Assembly: GCF_020708045.1 (NCBI RefSeq)
Contig: NZ_JAJFES010000013.1
Location: 62,001 to 126,000 of the forward strand
Reading direction: 5' to 3'
Length of the DNA stretch: 64,000 nucleotides
From: Massilia sp. IC2-278
GTDB lineage: Bacteria; Pseudomonadota; Gammaproteobacteria; Burkholderiales; Burkholderiaceae_D
Both the position numbers and the translations under genes were made by a program. Position 1 is the first letter of the stretch; every line of letters starts with the position of its first letter. Under the pieces are notes generated by a model that worked only from the letters and a program-made list of their open reading frames with translations, had not been told where the DNA came from and did not search any database. Shown one piece after another: positions 17,134 to 26,467 of this stretch.

Positions 17134-19377
17134 ATGACCTCACGACGCAGATTCTTGCGCGGCAGTGCCCAGGCGGGCATCGCCGCTGCCACCTATGCGG
17201 CCTTCCCGCCGGCCATTCAGCGCGCGCTCGCAATCCCGGCCAACAATGCCACCCGCAGCATCCGGGACGTGGAACACGTGGTGATCCTGATGCAGGAAAA
17301 CCGCGCCTTCGACCATTATTTCGGCACCCTGGCCGGCGTGCGCGGCTTCGGCGACCGCTTTCCGATTCCGCTGCCCGAGGGCCGCAACGTCTGGCAGCAG
17401 CGCATGGCCAACGGCAACCTGATGATGCCCTTCCACCTCGACTCCAGCCGCGGCAATGCCCAGCGCGCCAACGGCACGCCGCACGACTGGCTCGACAGCC
17501 AGCTGGCCTGGGACAACGGCCGCATGGACCAGTGGCCGCGCTACAAGAACGCGATTTCGATGGGCTACTTCAAGGAGAACGAAATCCCGTTCGCCTTTGC
17601 GCTGGCGAATGCCTTTACGCTGTGCGACGCCTACCACTGCGCGATGCATACCGGTACCGACGCGAACCGCTCCTTCTTCCTGACCGGCACCAACGGCGCC
17701 GTCCCCACCGGCACCGCCTTCGTGACCAACGAGTGGGACGCGATCGACGGCACGGTGGCCGGCGTGAACACCGGCTACACCTGGACCACCTATGCCGAAC
17801 GCCTGGAGGCGGCCGGCGTCAGCTGGATCAGCTACCAGAACATGCCCGACGAATGGGGCGACAACATGCTCGGCGCCTTCCGCCAGTTCAAGCGCGCGAA
17901 TATCGCATCGGGCTATCCGGTTTCCAGCGGCGGCGCGCCGAACCAGCCGTACACCAACACCGGCCAGGCCCTGCCCTACCACGCCTACGATGCGGCCACC
18001 GACAACGGCAGCAATCCGCTGTACAAGGGCATCGCCAACACCCTGCCCGGCACCCAGCCGGAGCAGTACCTGGACGCCTTCAAGCGCGACATCCGCGAGG
18101 GCAAGCTGCCGCAGGTATCGTGGATGAACGCGCCGTCGATCTACTGCGAGCACCCCGGCCCATCGAGCCCGGTACAGGGCTCCTGGTTCCTGCAAGAGGT
18201 GCTGGACGCGCTGACGGCGAATCCCGAGGTCTGGAGCAAGACCGTCCTGATCGTCAACTTCGACGAGAACGACGGCTACTTCGACCATGTGCCCTCGCCT
18301 TCCGCGCCTTCGCCCGACGGCAAGGGCGGCTACGCGGGCAAGACCACGCTGCCGCCGGGCGCCCTGGGTGCGGAATACTTCACGCACGGCCGGCCCGAAG
18401 GCAGCACCCGGCAGCCGGCGCCGGACGGCCGCGTCTACGGCCCCGGGCCGCGCGTGCCAATGTACGTGATCTCGCCCTGGAGCCGTGGCGGCTGGGTCAA
18501 CTCGCAAGTGTTCGACCACACTTCGGTGCTGCGCTTCCTGGAAACGCGCTTCGGCGTCAAGGAGCCGAACATCAGCCCCTTCCGCCGCGCGGTGTGCGGC
18601 GACCTCACCAGCGCCTTCAACTTCGAGACGCCGAACAGCGAGGCCCTGCCGGTGCTGGCAGGCCGGAGGAGCAGGAGCCAGGCCGACGCCCTGCGCGCCG
18701 CCCAGCAGCGCCTGGGCCAGATCGCGCCGCCGGCATCGCCGCAATTGCCGCTGCAGGCCATCGGCACCCGTCCCTCGCGTGCGCTGCCGTATGAACTCGC
18801 GACCATCTGCGAAGTGCTCCCCGGCGCCACGATGGCCGCCGTGCAGGTGGCCCTGACGTTCGTGAACACCGGCCGCCAGGGCGCCGTCTTCCACGTGTAC
18901 GACCGCAAGAATTTGGCCGCGGTCCCGCGCCGCTATACGGTCGAAGCGGGCAAGACGCTGTCGGACGCATGGACGCCGGCCGTGGGCGGCCCCTATGACC
19001 TGTGGGTGCTGGGGCCGAACGGCTACCACCGTCACTTCAGCGGCAGCGCACTGCGCGCCGTGGCGGCCGGCCAGCCGCGTCCCGACGTGCAGGTGCGTTG
19101 CGATGCGAGCACCGGCGAGCTGGTCGTGCGCATGGTGAATGCAGGCGCGGCCCCGTGCACCTTCAACCTGAACGCGAATGCGTATGCGGCGCTGCGCCAG
19201 ATGCACACGGTTGCGCCGCGCACCGAACTGACAGTGCGTATCCCGACGGCGGCCAATGGCTACTGGTACGACATCAGCGCCACCGTATCCAGCCAGCCTG
19301 ATTACCTGCGGCGCTTCGCCGGCCGCGTCGAAACCGGACGCCACACGGTCAGCGACCCGGCGCTGGGCCGCGCCTGA
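17134..19377 (+). CDS. Phosphocholine-specific phospholipase C, Tat-exported
   Basis: A 747-residue enzyme of the bacterial acid phosphatase-like phospholipase C family (PlcH/PlcN type). The N-terminus MTSRRRFLRGSAQAG is a twin-arginine signal followed by a hydrophobic stretch and an Ala-rich cleavage region. The catalytic domain starts at HVVILMQENRAFDHYFGTL and includes NRSFFLTGTN, IVNFDENDGYFDHV and GPGPRVPMYVISPW. Two C-terminal beta domains follow, about 535-740. It should hydrolyse phosphatidylcholine to diacylglycerol and phosphocholine outside the cytoplasm. I chose ATG 17134, with CCGGAA upstream; ATG 17104 would put ten residues before the Tat motif. A PEP-CTERM protein follows after 67 nt. 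Confidence 0.93.
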   Translation: MTSRRRFLRGSAQAGIAAATYAAFPPAIQRALAIPANNATRSIRDVEHVVILMQENRAFDHYFGTLAGVRGFGDRFPIPLPEGRNVWQQRMANGNLMMPFHLDSSRGNAQRANGTPHDWLDSQLAWDNGRMDQWPRYKNAISMGYFKENEIPFAFALANAFTLCDAYHCAMHTGTDANRSFFLTGTNGAVPTGTAFVTNEWDAIDGTVAGVNTGYTWTTYAERLEAAGVSWISYQNMPDEWGDNMLGAFRQFKRANIASGYPVSSGGAPNQPYTNTGQALPYHAYDAATDNGSNPLYKGIANTLPGTQPEQYLDAFKRDIREGKLPQVSWMNAPSIYCEHPGPSSPVQGSWFLQEVLDALTANPEVWSKTVLIVNFDENDGYFDHVPSPSAPSPDGKGGYAGKTTLPPGALGAEYFTHGRPEGSTRQPAPDGRVYGPGPRVPMYVISPWSRGGWVNSQVFDHTSVLRFLETRFGVKEPNISPFRRAVCGDLTSAFNFETPNSEALPVLAGRRSRSQADALRAAQQRLGQIAPPASPQLPLQAIGTRPSRALPYELATICEVLPGATMAAVQVALTFVNTGRQGAVFHVYDRKNLAAVPRRYTVEAGKTLSDAWTPAVGGPYDLWVLGPNGYHRHFSGSALRAVAAGQPRPDVQVRCDASTGELVVRMVNAGAAPCTFNLNANAYAALRQMHTVAPRTELTVRIPTAANGYWYDISATVSSQPDYLRRFAGRVETGRHTVSDPALGRA

Positions 19378-19444
19378 CCGCCCACCCGCAGCCGGCCCTG
19401 CGCCGGCTGCTTTCGCTTACCAGCCATCCATCGAAAGGAACCGT

Positions 19445-20029
19445 ATGCATCCCCTCATTCGCAAGCTCGCCGTCAGCGCCGCCCTGGCCATGGCCGCCCC
19501 CTTCGCCTCGGCCACCGTTCTCGGCTTCGACGACATCGTCGGCCCCGACGGCCATGCCGCCATGCCGGTCAACTATGGCGGCCTCGACTGGTCGGACGCG
19601 GGCATGTCCGTCTACACCTATGAGCAGGCGCCATTTACCCCGCATTCGGGCCAGGGCCGCGTCACCACCGACTGGACGGACAACTGGCCGGTGGCCAGCA
19701 CCATCCGCTTCCTCTCGCCCACGGTCTTCGGCGGGGCATGGTTCGCGGGCTATGGCGACAGCAGCGTACGCTTCGACCTGTACTTCGGCGGCGAACTGGT
19801 TGCCAGCTCGGCTTCCCTGCAACTGTCGGACGTGCCTGCCTACCTCGGCGGCGGCTGGACGGGGGCGATCGACACGGTCGTCGTGGCCAGCGACTTTCCG
19901 GCGTCGTACGTGATGGACGACCTGAGTTTCGACAGCATCGCCGAAGTGCCGGAACCCGGCACGCTGGCCCTCATGCTGGCCGGCCTGGGCCTCGCCGGCA
20001 CCGTGCGCCGCCGCGCAGCGCAGCGCTAG
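19445..20029 (+). CDS. PEP-CTERM sorting domain protein
   Basis: A 194-residue secreted protein with an N-terminal signal peptide (MHPLIRKLAVSAALAMAAPF, cleavage after ASA) and a C-terminal sorting signal: VPEPGTLALMLAGLGLAGT followed by RRR. This signal is recognised by exosortase (EpsH/XrtA) and marks cell-surface or exopolysaccharide-associated proteins. The body, about 25-165, looks beta-rich and I do not recognise it; motifs include VLGFDDIVG and SYVMDDLSFDSIA, common in PEP-CTERM proteins. AAGGAA lies before ATG 19445. No exosortase gene is in the window. Confidence 0.9.
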   Translation: MHPLIRKLAVSAALAMAAPFASATVLGFDDIVGPDGHAAMPVNYGGLDWSDAGMSVYTYEQAPFTPHSGQGRVTTDWTDNWPVASTIRFLSPTVFGGAWFAGYGDSSVRFDLYFGGELVASSASLQLSDVPAYLGGGWTGAIDTVVVASDFPASYVMDDLSFDSIAEVPEPGTLALMLAGLGLAGTVRRRAAQR

Positions 20030-20067
20030 GCGCTACCGCGCAGGACTTCCCGGCCGGTCGCCACAGC

Positions 20068-20097
20068 GGCGGGCTGCATGCAAAGGCGCAGCCCGCC
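20068..20097. terminator. Hairpin between convergent genes
   Basis: GGCGGGCTGC and GCAGCCCGCC form a perfect 10-bp stem between the PEP-CTERM gene and the convergent GH97 gene. It could end both transcripts, although neither side has a T-tract. Confidence 0.5.
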
Positions 20098-20102
20098 GTC
20101 AG

Positions 20103-22241
20103 TCACTGCGCAACAAGGCTGATGGCATAGCCGCCGCCGGGGGCACAGTACTGGCTCAGCCTGGTCTTGCTGTCGACCTTCATCTTGCGGATGACGTAAG
20201 CTTTCGGGTTGGTCTCATAGTGTGCATCCTTGCGGTCCGCATAGATCGTGGCGGCGTAGTGTTTGCGAGGATCGAGGAAGCCCAGGTCGATCTTCGACGT
20301 CCGTCCCTGCTCGTCACACGTGCTCCCCACGAACCAGCTGCTCTGGCCCTTGGCCTTGCGCGCAATCGTGATGTAGTCGCCCGGTTCGGCTTCCAGCACT
20401 TTGGTATCGTCCCAGTCGACAGCCACGTCCTCGATGAACTGGAACGCATCCAGGTATTTCTCGTAGGTCTCCGGCAGATCGGCCGCCATCTGCAGCGGCG
20501 AATACATGGTCACGTACAGGGCCAGCTGGCGCGCCAGCGTGCTGTGCACGAAGGACTTATTCTTCGGGTTGTAGGCGCTGATCCGCGTTTCGAAGATCCC
20601 GGGCGTATAGTCCATCGGTCCGCCGATCAGCCGGGTGAACGGCAGGATGGTCGTGTGGTCCGCATGGTTGCCGCCGAACGATTCGTACTCCGTGCCGCGC
20701 GCCGACTCGTTGCCGATCAAATTCGGATAGGTGCGCGACAGTCCGGTCGGGCGCACCGCCTCGTGCGCATTGACCATGATCTTGTACTTGGCCGCCTCGG
20801 TAACCGCATACAGGTAGTGGTTGTTCATCCACTGCCCGTAGTGGTATTCGCCGCGCGGCAGGATGTTGCCCACGTAGCCGCTCTTTACCGAGTTGTAGCC
20901 GTTGTCGGCCATGAACTGGTAAGCCGCCGGCAGGTGCCGCTCGTAGTTGCGGATCGAACCGCTGGTTTCGTGGTGCATCATCATCTTGATGCCCTTGCTG
21001 GCCGCATAGCGGTGCAGCTCTTGCACATCGAAGTCCGGGTACGGCGTGACGAAGTCGAACACGGCGTCCTTGTGTTTGCCGAACCAGTCTTCCCAGCCCA
21101 CGTTCCAGCCCTCGACCAGCACCGCATCGAGTCGATGTTTGGCGGCGAAATCGATGTAGCGTTTTACATTCGCGGTGTTCGCGGCGTGGGTGCCGTTCGG
21201 CCTGGCCTTGGCATAGTCGAAGCTGCCGAGCTTGATGTTGCCTTCGTCGGTGTAGGACCAGGAACTGCGCCCGGTGATCATTTCCCACCACACGCCCACG
21301 TACTTGATCGGCTTGATCCACGAGACATCCTTGTATTCGGTCGGCTCGTTCAGGTTCAGCACCAGCTTCGATTCGAGGATGTCCCCGGCCCGGTCGCTGA
21401 CGATGACCGTGCGCCACGGCGTCACGGCCGGGGTTTGCAGGTAGCCCTTGTCGCCGCGCGCGTCGGGCGTCAGGTGCGATTCGAGCACCATGTTCCTGTC
21501 GTCGAGGTCGAGCGACATGGCCGCGTAGTCGACCAGCGCCGCTTCGTGCAGGTTGATGTACAGGCCGTCCTGGCTCTTGAGCATAAGCGGCGTCTGCACG
21601 CCGGTCGGCGAGAAGGTGGTCTGCGAAGCGTTCGGCGTGACCGCCTTTTTCATCAGGCCGCGCACTTCCGACAGCTTCGAGGTCGTGGTGTGGTATTCCT
21701 GGGTGTCGTAGTCGCCCGGCAGCCAGAAGGCCTTGTGGTCGCCGGCCAGCGCGAACTGCGTGCGCTCTTCCTTGATCACGAAGTAGTCGAGATTCGGCTG
21801 CTTGGGGAAGTCGTAGCGCAGGCCCAGGCCGTCGTCGAACAGGCGGAAGTGCAGCAGCATGGTGCGCTTCGTGGCCGCCTGGGTCAGCGTGACGGTGAGC
21901 CCGTTGTAGTGGTTGCGGATGGTCTTGACCTCGCCCCACACCGGATTCCAGCTTTCGTCGAACGTGCTGGTGCTGCTGGACGCCACGGCGAAGCCGCCCG
22001 TGAGGCCCGGGCCTTCCTTCAGGTCCAGGCCGAGGCGGCTGGTCTTGATGACGGGGCGGCCCTTGTAGCTCAGGCTGTAGGTGGGCTCGCCACCCGCGCC
22101 GAGCGCGAAGTGGAGCGTGAGTTGACGGTTCGGCGAGTGGATGTCCTCGGCCCGGGCGGCATGGGCCGACAGGCAGAGGGCCAGCAACAGGAAGCGGGAA
22201 AATAGCGCGCGGACGGCGCGAGGGCGGAAAATATTGGTCAT
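20103..22241 (-). CDS. Glycoside hydrolase family 97 protein (alpha-glucosidase type)
   Basis: A 712-residue secreted GH97 enzyme with signal peptide (1-31, cleaved after AARA). The N-terminal beta-super-sandwich includes DGLGLRYDFP. The catalytic barrel shows YVGVWWEMITG, VLVEGWNVGWEDW, MMHHETSGSI (Glu425) and NAHEAVRPTG (Glu494). The C-terminal part includes ADLPETYEKY. Glutamates at both acidic positions resemble the inverting SusB-type alpha-glucosidases rather than the retaining alpha-galactosidases, which use an aspartate. The substrate is probably an alpha-glucan or maltooligosaccharide. There is no SusC/SusD-like or GH13 neighbour, so it is an orphan gene. A TATAAT box lies only 5 nt before the start codon and no ribosome site is present. 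Confidence 0.93.
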   Translation of the reverse strand: MTNIFRPRAVRALFSRFLLLALCLSAHAARAEDIHSPNRQLTLHFALGAGGEPTYSLSYKGRPVIKTSRLGLDLKEGPGLTGGFAVASSSTSTFDESWNPVWGEVKTIRNHYNGLTVTLTQAATKRTMLLHFRLFDDGLGLRYDFPKQPNLDYFVIKEERTQFALAGDHKAFWLPGDYDTQEYHTTTSKLSEVRGLMKKAVTPNASQTTFSPTGVQTPLMLKSQDGLYINLHEAALVDYAAMSLDLDDRNMVLESHLTPDARGDKGYLQTPAVTPWRTVIVSDRAGDILESKLVLNLNEPTEYKDVSWIKPIKYVGVWWEMITGRSSWSYTDEGNIKLGSFDYAKARPNGTHAANTANVKRYIDFAAKHRLDAVLVEGWNVGWEDWFGKHKDAVFDFVTPYPDFDVQELHRYAASKGIKMMMHHETSGSIRNYERHLPAAYQFMADNGYNSVKSGYVGNILPRGEYHYGQWMNNHYLYAVTEAAKYKIMVNAHEAVRPTGLSRTYPNLIGNESARGTEYESFGGNHADHTTILPFTRLIGGPMDYTPGIFETRISAYNPKNKSFVHSTLARQLALYVTMYSPLQMAADLPETYEKYLDAFQFIEDVAVDWDDTKVLEAEPGDYITIARKAKGQSSWFVGSTCDEQGRTSKIDLGFLDPRKHYAATIYADRKDAHYETNPKAYVIRKMKVDSKTRLSQYCAPGGGYAISLVAQ

Positions 22242-22258
22242 AAGTAATTATATACTTA
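22241..22258 (-). promoter_or_regulatory. Palindrome with embedded -10 box at the GH97 start
   Basis: TAAGTA, ATTATA, TACTTA is an inverted repeat abutting the start codon. Read on the minus strand its centre is a perfect TATAAT (22247-22252) and the ATG starts 6 nt after it. It may be an operator over the -10 box of a nearly leaderless mRNA. No good -35 is visible. Confidence 0.45.
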
Positions 22259-22373
22259 ACAAGACCACCCTTCCTCTCATCCGGACCGCTCACAGCAGCG
22301 CGCGCGGTAGCGAGCGCCTGCATGGCAACCGGACCTGCGCGACGCCATCAACAGCCTGCAGCCTGCGGCCGAC

Positions 22374-23777
22374 TCAGGCCGCCAGCGCCCCCAGCTCGAC
22401 GATCCGGTAGCTGGCCTGCGGCGCATCGTCACCACTGGTGGCGATGAACTCCCACCCCGCACCGGCGCCGCCCATGCGGTAGACCCGTCCGCTGCCGGGC
22501 GGCAGCAGCAGGTGCACGCGCGAGACGACATAGCCGACGCAGGCGCCGCCGCTGCGCACCACCATCACGTCGCCGCGTGCTGCATCGACAACAGCGGCAG
22601 CATCGCCGGTGCGCAGGTCGCGCATCGGGATCGTCCGGCCCTCCCACGCCATGGCGCCGTTGCCATCGGTTGCCGCCTCGCGCAGGCTGACGATGCGCTC
22701 CACCGTATCGATGGCGGTGGCGAACATGCCGTCGCCTTCGAACACGATGTAGGCGGTGGCGTTGGCCGCGCGCCGATCCTGCTCATGGCCGTGCCCCGCG
22801 CCGGCGCGCAGGCCGGCACCTGCGCCGATGCGCGTGCCGGCGTCGCGGCTGAGTTCCGCCTCCGAAAACCGCGCGAACAGGCGCGCTTCGTCGAGCAGGC
22901 GCAGCGGCGCGCCGTCGGCGTCGAACAGGGTCGACAGCAAGCCGTCCGCCGCCTCTAGCCCCGCCGTATCGACGGTTTGCAGGCTCAGCGCCGCGTGCAC
23001 CGGCAGTCCCAGCGCCAGGCCGCCGTGCTCGACGATCGCCAGCAGCGCGGGGGCGGCGCCGTCCGCCAGCGCTTCCAGCCCCAGCGCCGCATGCGCCAGC
23101 ACCGGCACGTGGCGGCCGCGCCAGGTGCAGTAGCCCATGCCGGCGCCCAGGGGTTCCAGCGCCGGCATGGGCAGCACCTCGGTCAGCGCGTCGGCCGCCA
23201 GGGCCAGCCGGTCGGCGCCTGCCTGCAGCACCGCATACGAGCGCGCGCCAGGCGGCGGCGCGTCCGCCGTGGCCGCCGGCATGCCGGAATCCGGCGAACA
23301 GCCGGCGTCCTGGTGCCAGGCCGCCGCCAGCCGCGCCAGGCGCTCGACGTCGAGCAGGCTCAGGATGCGCCCACTGGCCGGCTCGCGCACCACGCAGTGA
23401 AAGACTTCGTCCTCGCAGTCGTCGTGGTGCAGGCGCGTGACGGTGTGCGCGGCCACCTCGGCCAGGCCGCCGACGGTGTCGGCCTTCAGGCCGATGGTGC
23501 GCCCGCCGGCGTGCAGGATTAGCACGCGCGCCGCGGCGGCCGACCCGGGCCGCCCCTCTTCTGGCGCCGTGCCGACATCGACCCAGCGCGCCAGGTCGAC
23601 CACCGGCACCAGCCGCCCTTCATGTTCGATCACCCCAAGCAGCGCGCCATGGCGACGCGGCAGCATGGCCGGCGCGGGCGGCAGCGTGACCGCCTGCAGC
23701 ACGCTGTGCGCCGGAATGCCGACCCATACCGCGCCGATCCCGGCCTCGGCCAGGTGCAGGAGTTCTGCCGACGGCAT
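22374..23777 (-). CDS. Triple-CheW-domain chemotaxis scaffold protein
   Basis: A 467-residue protein that I read as three CheW-like domains in a row (about 1-155, 178-310 and 340-467). The first has GALLGVIEHEGRLVPVVDLA and VGGLAEV; the second repeats GRHVPVLAHAALGL; the third has IVFEGDGMFATAIDTVERIV and GRTIPMRDLRTG. CheW domains bridge chemoreceptors and the kinase CheA. Multi-CheW proteins are known but less common, and might link several receptors or compete for CheA. It starts 3 nt after the stop of the four-PAS receptor on the same strand, so the two are a co-translated pair. No cheA, cheY or cheR is nearby. Confidence 0.85.
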   Translation of the reverse strand: MPSAELLHLAEAGIGAVWVGIPAHSVLQAVTLPPAPAMLPRRHGALLGVIEHEGRLVPVVDLARWVDVGTAPEEGRPGSAAAARVLILHAGGRTIGLKADTVGGLAEVAAHTVTRLHHDDCEDEVFHCVVREPASGRILSLLDVERLARLAAAWHQDAGCSPDSGMPAATADAPPPGARSYAVLQAGADRLALAADALTEVLPMPALEPLGAGMGYCTWRGRHVPVLAHAALGLEALADGAAPALLAIVEHGGLALGLPVHAALSLQTVDTAGLEAADGLLSTLFDADGAPLRLLDEARLFARFSEAELSRDAGTRIGAGAGLRAGAGHGHEQDRRAANATAYIVFEGDGMFATAIDTVERIVSLREAATDGNGAMAWEGRTIPMRDLRTGDAAAVVDAARGDVMVVRSGGACVGYVVSRVHLLLPPGSGRVYRMGGAGAGWEFIATSGDDAPQASYRIVELGALAA

Positions 23778-23780
23778 CGC

Positions 23781-25865
23781 TCAGCGCTCCGTGGCGATGC
23801 GTTCCAGTTCGCCCAGCAGCGCCGAGGCGTTGCGCGTGGCGCTGGCCTGGGCGCTGGTCGAGGCATGGATGCCGCCGATCGACTCGCTGGTCTTTTCCAC
23901 CGACACGACAATGCGGCCGAACGCATCCTCGACCTCGCCGGACAGGCGCGTGCCCTCGCCGACCCGGGTCACGGTTTCGTTGATCAGCTTGGCGATCTCG
24001 CGCGCGGCCAGCGCCGATTTCTCGGCCAGCTTGCGCACCTCGTTGGCCACCACCGAGAAGCCCTTGCCGTGCTCGCCCGCGCGCGCCGCCTCGATCGCCG
24101 CGTTGAAGGCAAGCAGGTGGGTCTGGCCGGCGATGTCGCTGATGGTATCGATGATTTCGCGCACGTTGCCGGAGGCCTGCTGGATCGCCCCGATCGACTG
24201 GCGCGAACGCGCCAGCAGCTTGCTGCCTTCGGCCGCGTCCTGCTGGGTGCGCGTGGCCAGTTCGCTCGACTGCTGCGAACCCTGGGCGATCGCCGCGATC
24301 GACTGGGTCAGCTCGTTGAGCACGCCGGCAATCGCCTTGACCTTGGCGCTGACCAGCTCTTCGCGGTGCACCTGCTCGGTGACGTCCATCGCGAATTTCA
24401 CGACCTTATAGGGCTTGCCGTTGACGTCGAGGATGGGGTTGTAGGTGGCGACGATCCAGATGTCGGCGTCGTGCTTGCCGCGCCGCTGGAAGCGTCCGGA
24501 CTGGAACTGGCCCTGGGCCAGGTTGGCCCAGAAATGGCGGTAGGCCGCGCTTTTCACCAGCGCCGGGTCGCAGAACATGCTGTGGTGGGCGCCGGCCACT
24601 TCGTCGCTCGTATAGCCCATGGTGCGCAGGAAGTTATCGTTCGCGCTCAATACGTTGCCGCGCAGGTCGAATTCGATCACGGCCTGCGAGCGCCCGATCG
24701 ACTCCAGCTTGCCCTTGACCTCGGTGTCCTGGCGCTTCTGCTGCGTGATGTCGGTGGCGAACTTGACGATCTTGATCGGCTTGCCGTCGGCGTCGAAGAT
24801 CGGGTTGTACGAGGCCAGCAGCCAGACCTCCTTGCCGGCGCGCGTCACGCGGCGGTACTCGCCGGCGTTGAATTCGCCGCGTCCCAGGCGGTCCCAGAAG
24901 GCCAGGTACTCGGGCGAACCGGCCAGGGCCGGGTCGCAGAACATGCGGTGGTGCTGGCCGCGGATCTCGTCCAGCGCGTAGCCCATGGCGTCGAGGAAGT
25001 TGGCATTCGCCGTCAGTACCCTGCCCTGCAGATCGAACTCGATCACGGCCTGGACCCGGTCGATCGCCTGGTTCTTGCCTTCGTAGTCGGCATTGCGCAG
25101 GGTTTGCTCGGTGATGTCGGTGGCGTACTTGATGACCTTGCACGGCTTGCCGTCGGGGCCGAACACCGGGTTGTACGAGGCGCTGATCCAGACATCGCGC
25201 CCGGACTTGTGGCGGCGCTTGAACTGGCCCGAGTGCACTTCGCCCTTGCCCAGGTGGGCCCAGAACAGCGCGTACTCGGGCGACGCCGCATAGGCCGGCT
25301 CGCAGAACAGGCGGTGATGCTGGCCACGCAGCTCGTCGAGGGTATAGCCGAGCGTATCGAGGAAGCTGGCGTTGGCATGCAGGATGCTGCCGTCGAGGCC
25401 GAATTCGATGACGGCCTGGACCCGGTCGATGGCGTCGATCTTGGCCGCGTTCTCGGCCTGCTGCAGCCTGGACTGGGTGATGTTGGTGGCGAACTTGATC
25501 ACCTTGGCCGGGCGGCCCTCGCCGTCGAACACCGGGTTGTACGAGGCCTGCAGCCAGACCGGCACACCGTCGCAACCCAAGCGCATGTATTCGCCCTGGC
25601 TCGGCTGGCCGCTGGCCAGCGTGTCCCAGAAGGCGGCGTAGGCATCGGACGCCACGTAGTCGGCGGCGCAGAACATGCGGTGGTGGCGGCCCACGATCTC
25701 GCCCAGCGTGTAGCCCATCGCATCGAGGAAATTCTGGTTCGCGTGCAGGACGTGGCCCTGCATGTCGAATTCGACCACGGCCTGGGTGCGCTGGATGGCG
25801 TCGAGCGCGGCGTGGGCCATGTCGAGGCGGCTGTCGGGAGTGGCGAGGGTGGTAAAGGTGTGCAT
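23781..25865 (-). CDS. Soluble methyl-accepting chemotaxis protein with four PAS domains
   Basis: A 694-residue cytoplasmic receptor without membrane segments. Four PAS modules repeat every 122 residues (starting about 28, 150, 272 and 394). Each opens with a variant of AVIEFDLQGRVLTANANFLD, carries GYxxxEIxGxHHRMFC and closes with KVIKFATDIT. The C-terminal 180 residues are the MCP signalling hairpin (KGFSVVANEVRKLAEKSALA). The layout extends the two-PAS BdlA type, where PAS domains sense redox or oxygen and affect motility or biofilm dispersal. I take ATG 25865 as the start because the first PAS follows directly; the frame is open to 26000. The triple-CheW gene follows after 3 nt. Confidence 0.9.
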   Translation of the reverse strand: MHTFTTLATPDSRLDMAHAALDAIQRTQAVVEFDMQGHVLHANQNFLDAMGYTLGEIVGRHHRMFCAADYVASDAYAAFWDTLASGQPSQGEYMRLGCDGVPVWLQASYNPVFDGEGRPAKVIKFATNITQSRLQQAENAAKIDAIDRVQAVIEFGLDGSILHANASFLDTLGYTLDELRGQHHRLFCEPAYAASPEYALFWAHLGKGEVHSGQFKRRHKSGRDVWISASYNPVFGPDGKPCKVIKYATDITEQTLRNADYEGKNQAIDRVQAVIEFDLQGRVLTANANFLDAMGYALDEIRGQHHRMFCDPALAGSPEYLAFWDRLGRGEFNAGEYRRVTRAGKEVWLLASYNPIFDADGKPIKIVKFATDITQQKRQDTEVKGKLESIGRSQAVIEFDLRGNVLSANDNFLRTMGYTSDEVAGAHHSMFCDPALVKSAAYRHFWANLAQGQFQSGRFQRRGKHDADIWIVATYNPILDVNGKPYKVVKFAMDVTEQVHREELVSAKVKAIAGVLNELTQSIAAIAQGSQQSSELATRTQQDAAEGSKLLARSRQSIGAIQQASGNVREIIDTISDIAGQTHLLAFNAAIEAARAGEHGKGFSVVANEVRKLAEKSALAAREIAKLINETVTRVGEGTRLSGEVEDAFGRIVVSVEKTSESIGGIHASTSAQASATRNASALLGELERIATER

Positions 25866-26227
25866 TGTTCTTGTCTTTTTTATCTGGTGGGTAGGCGCAG
25901 CCATGCATGCTGCCGGACGGATGTGCGCGATCCGACCGGCAGGCCTCGAAAATTCTTGCTGGGAGTGCGGTACTAGGTGGAGATTTCCAAACGGAAACAA
26001 GAATAGCAGGATAAAAACAATATCGCTGTTAAATATTCAATTGAACGGGGTATTTACTGATGAGGCGGGCCTGGACGCGTCGCAATTTGACAACGCAAAC
26101 AGTCAGAACTGGTGAGGCTAGGGGCTGGCTTGGCGGATGGAAGATTTCCTGCAAACCGTAGACAAGCTTTAATGGGCGCGCGGCAGCGATTGCCACCGGC
26201 ACGCCCGGGTTTCAGGCGAGACAGTGC

Positions 26228-26467
26228 TCAGGACTTCTTCGCCGTGCTGCGCCGGGTGCGCGAATGGCTGCTGCGGCTCTTGCGCCGCGATGCCGTACGG
26301 CGCTTCGGCTTGTGCTTCGTCTTGGTTTCGCCGGCAGCTGCGCGCTGCTTGTTGACGATCCGGGCTGCGACTTCGTCCTCGCGTCCCTTGTACCGTTTTT
26401 CCTTCTTGAACTTGCGTTCCAGTTTCTTGGCTTCGCGTTCGCGTTTCGGGCTGGCTCCTCGCGGCAT
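26228..26467 (-). CDS. Small highly basic conserved hypothetical protein
   Basis: A 79-residue protein beginning MPRGASPKREREAKKLERKF, followed by YKGREDEVAARIVNKQRA and a Lys/Arg/Ser-rich tail. The pattern MPRG, a helical basic stretch, then AARxVNK is shared by small proteobacterial proteins often annotated as plasmid-stabilisation-like; their function is not established. AGGAG lies 8 nt before the ATG. The charge suggests nucleic-acid or ribosome association, which is inference. It stands between the chemotaxis unit and the NERD-helicase gene, divergent from the latter. Confidence 0.8.
   Translation of the reverse strand: MPRGASPKREREAKKLERKFKKEKRYKGREDEVAARIVNKQRAAAGETKTKHKPKRRTASRRKSRSSHSRTRRSTAKKS

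Noticed and set aside
17140..19344. A 734-codon minus-strand frame antisense to phospholipase C
   Set aside because: It is a shadow of the plus-strand gene with no recognisable domains; the same applies to other long antisense frames such as 20220-22205 and 54810-56219.
24400..25800. Regular repeats of about 366 nt that could suggest a satellite or CRISPR-like structure
   Set aside because: They are the four PAS-coding units of the chemoreceptor gene, in frame and diverged at the DNA level.
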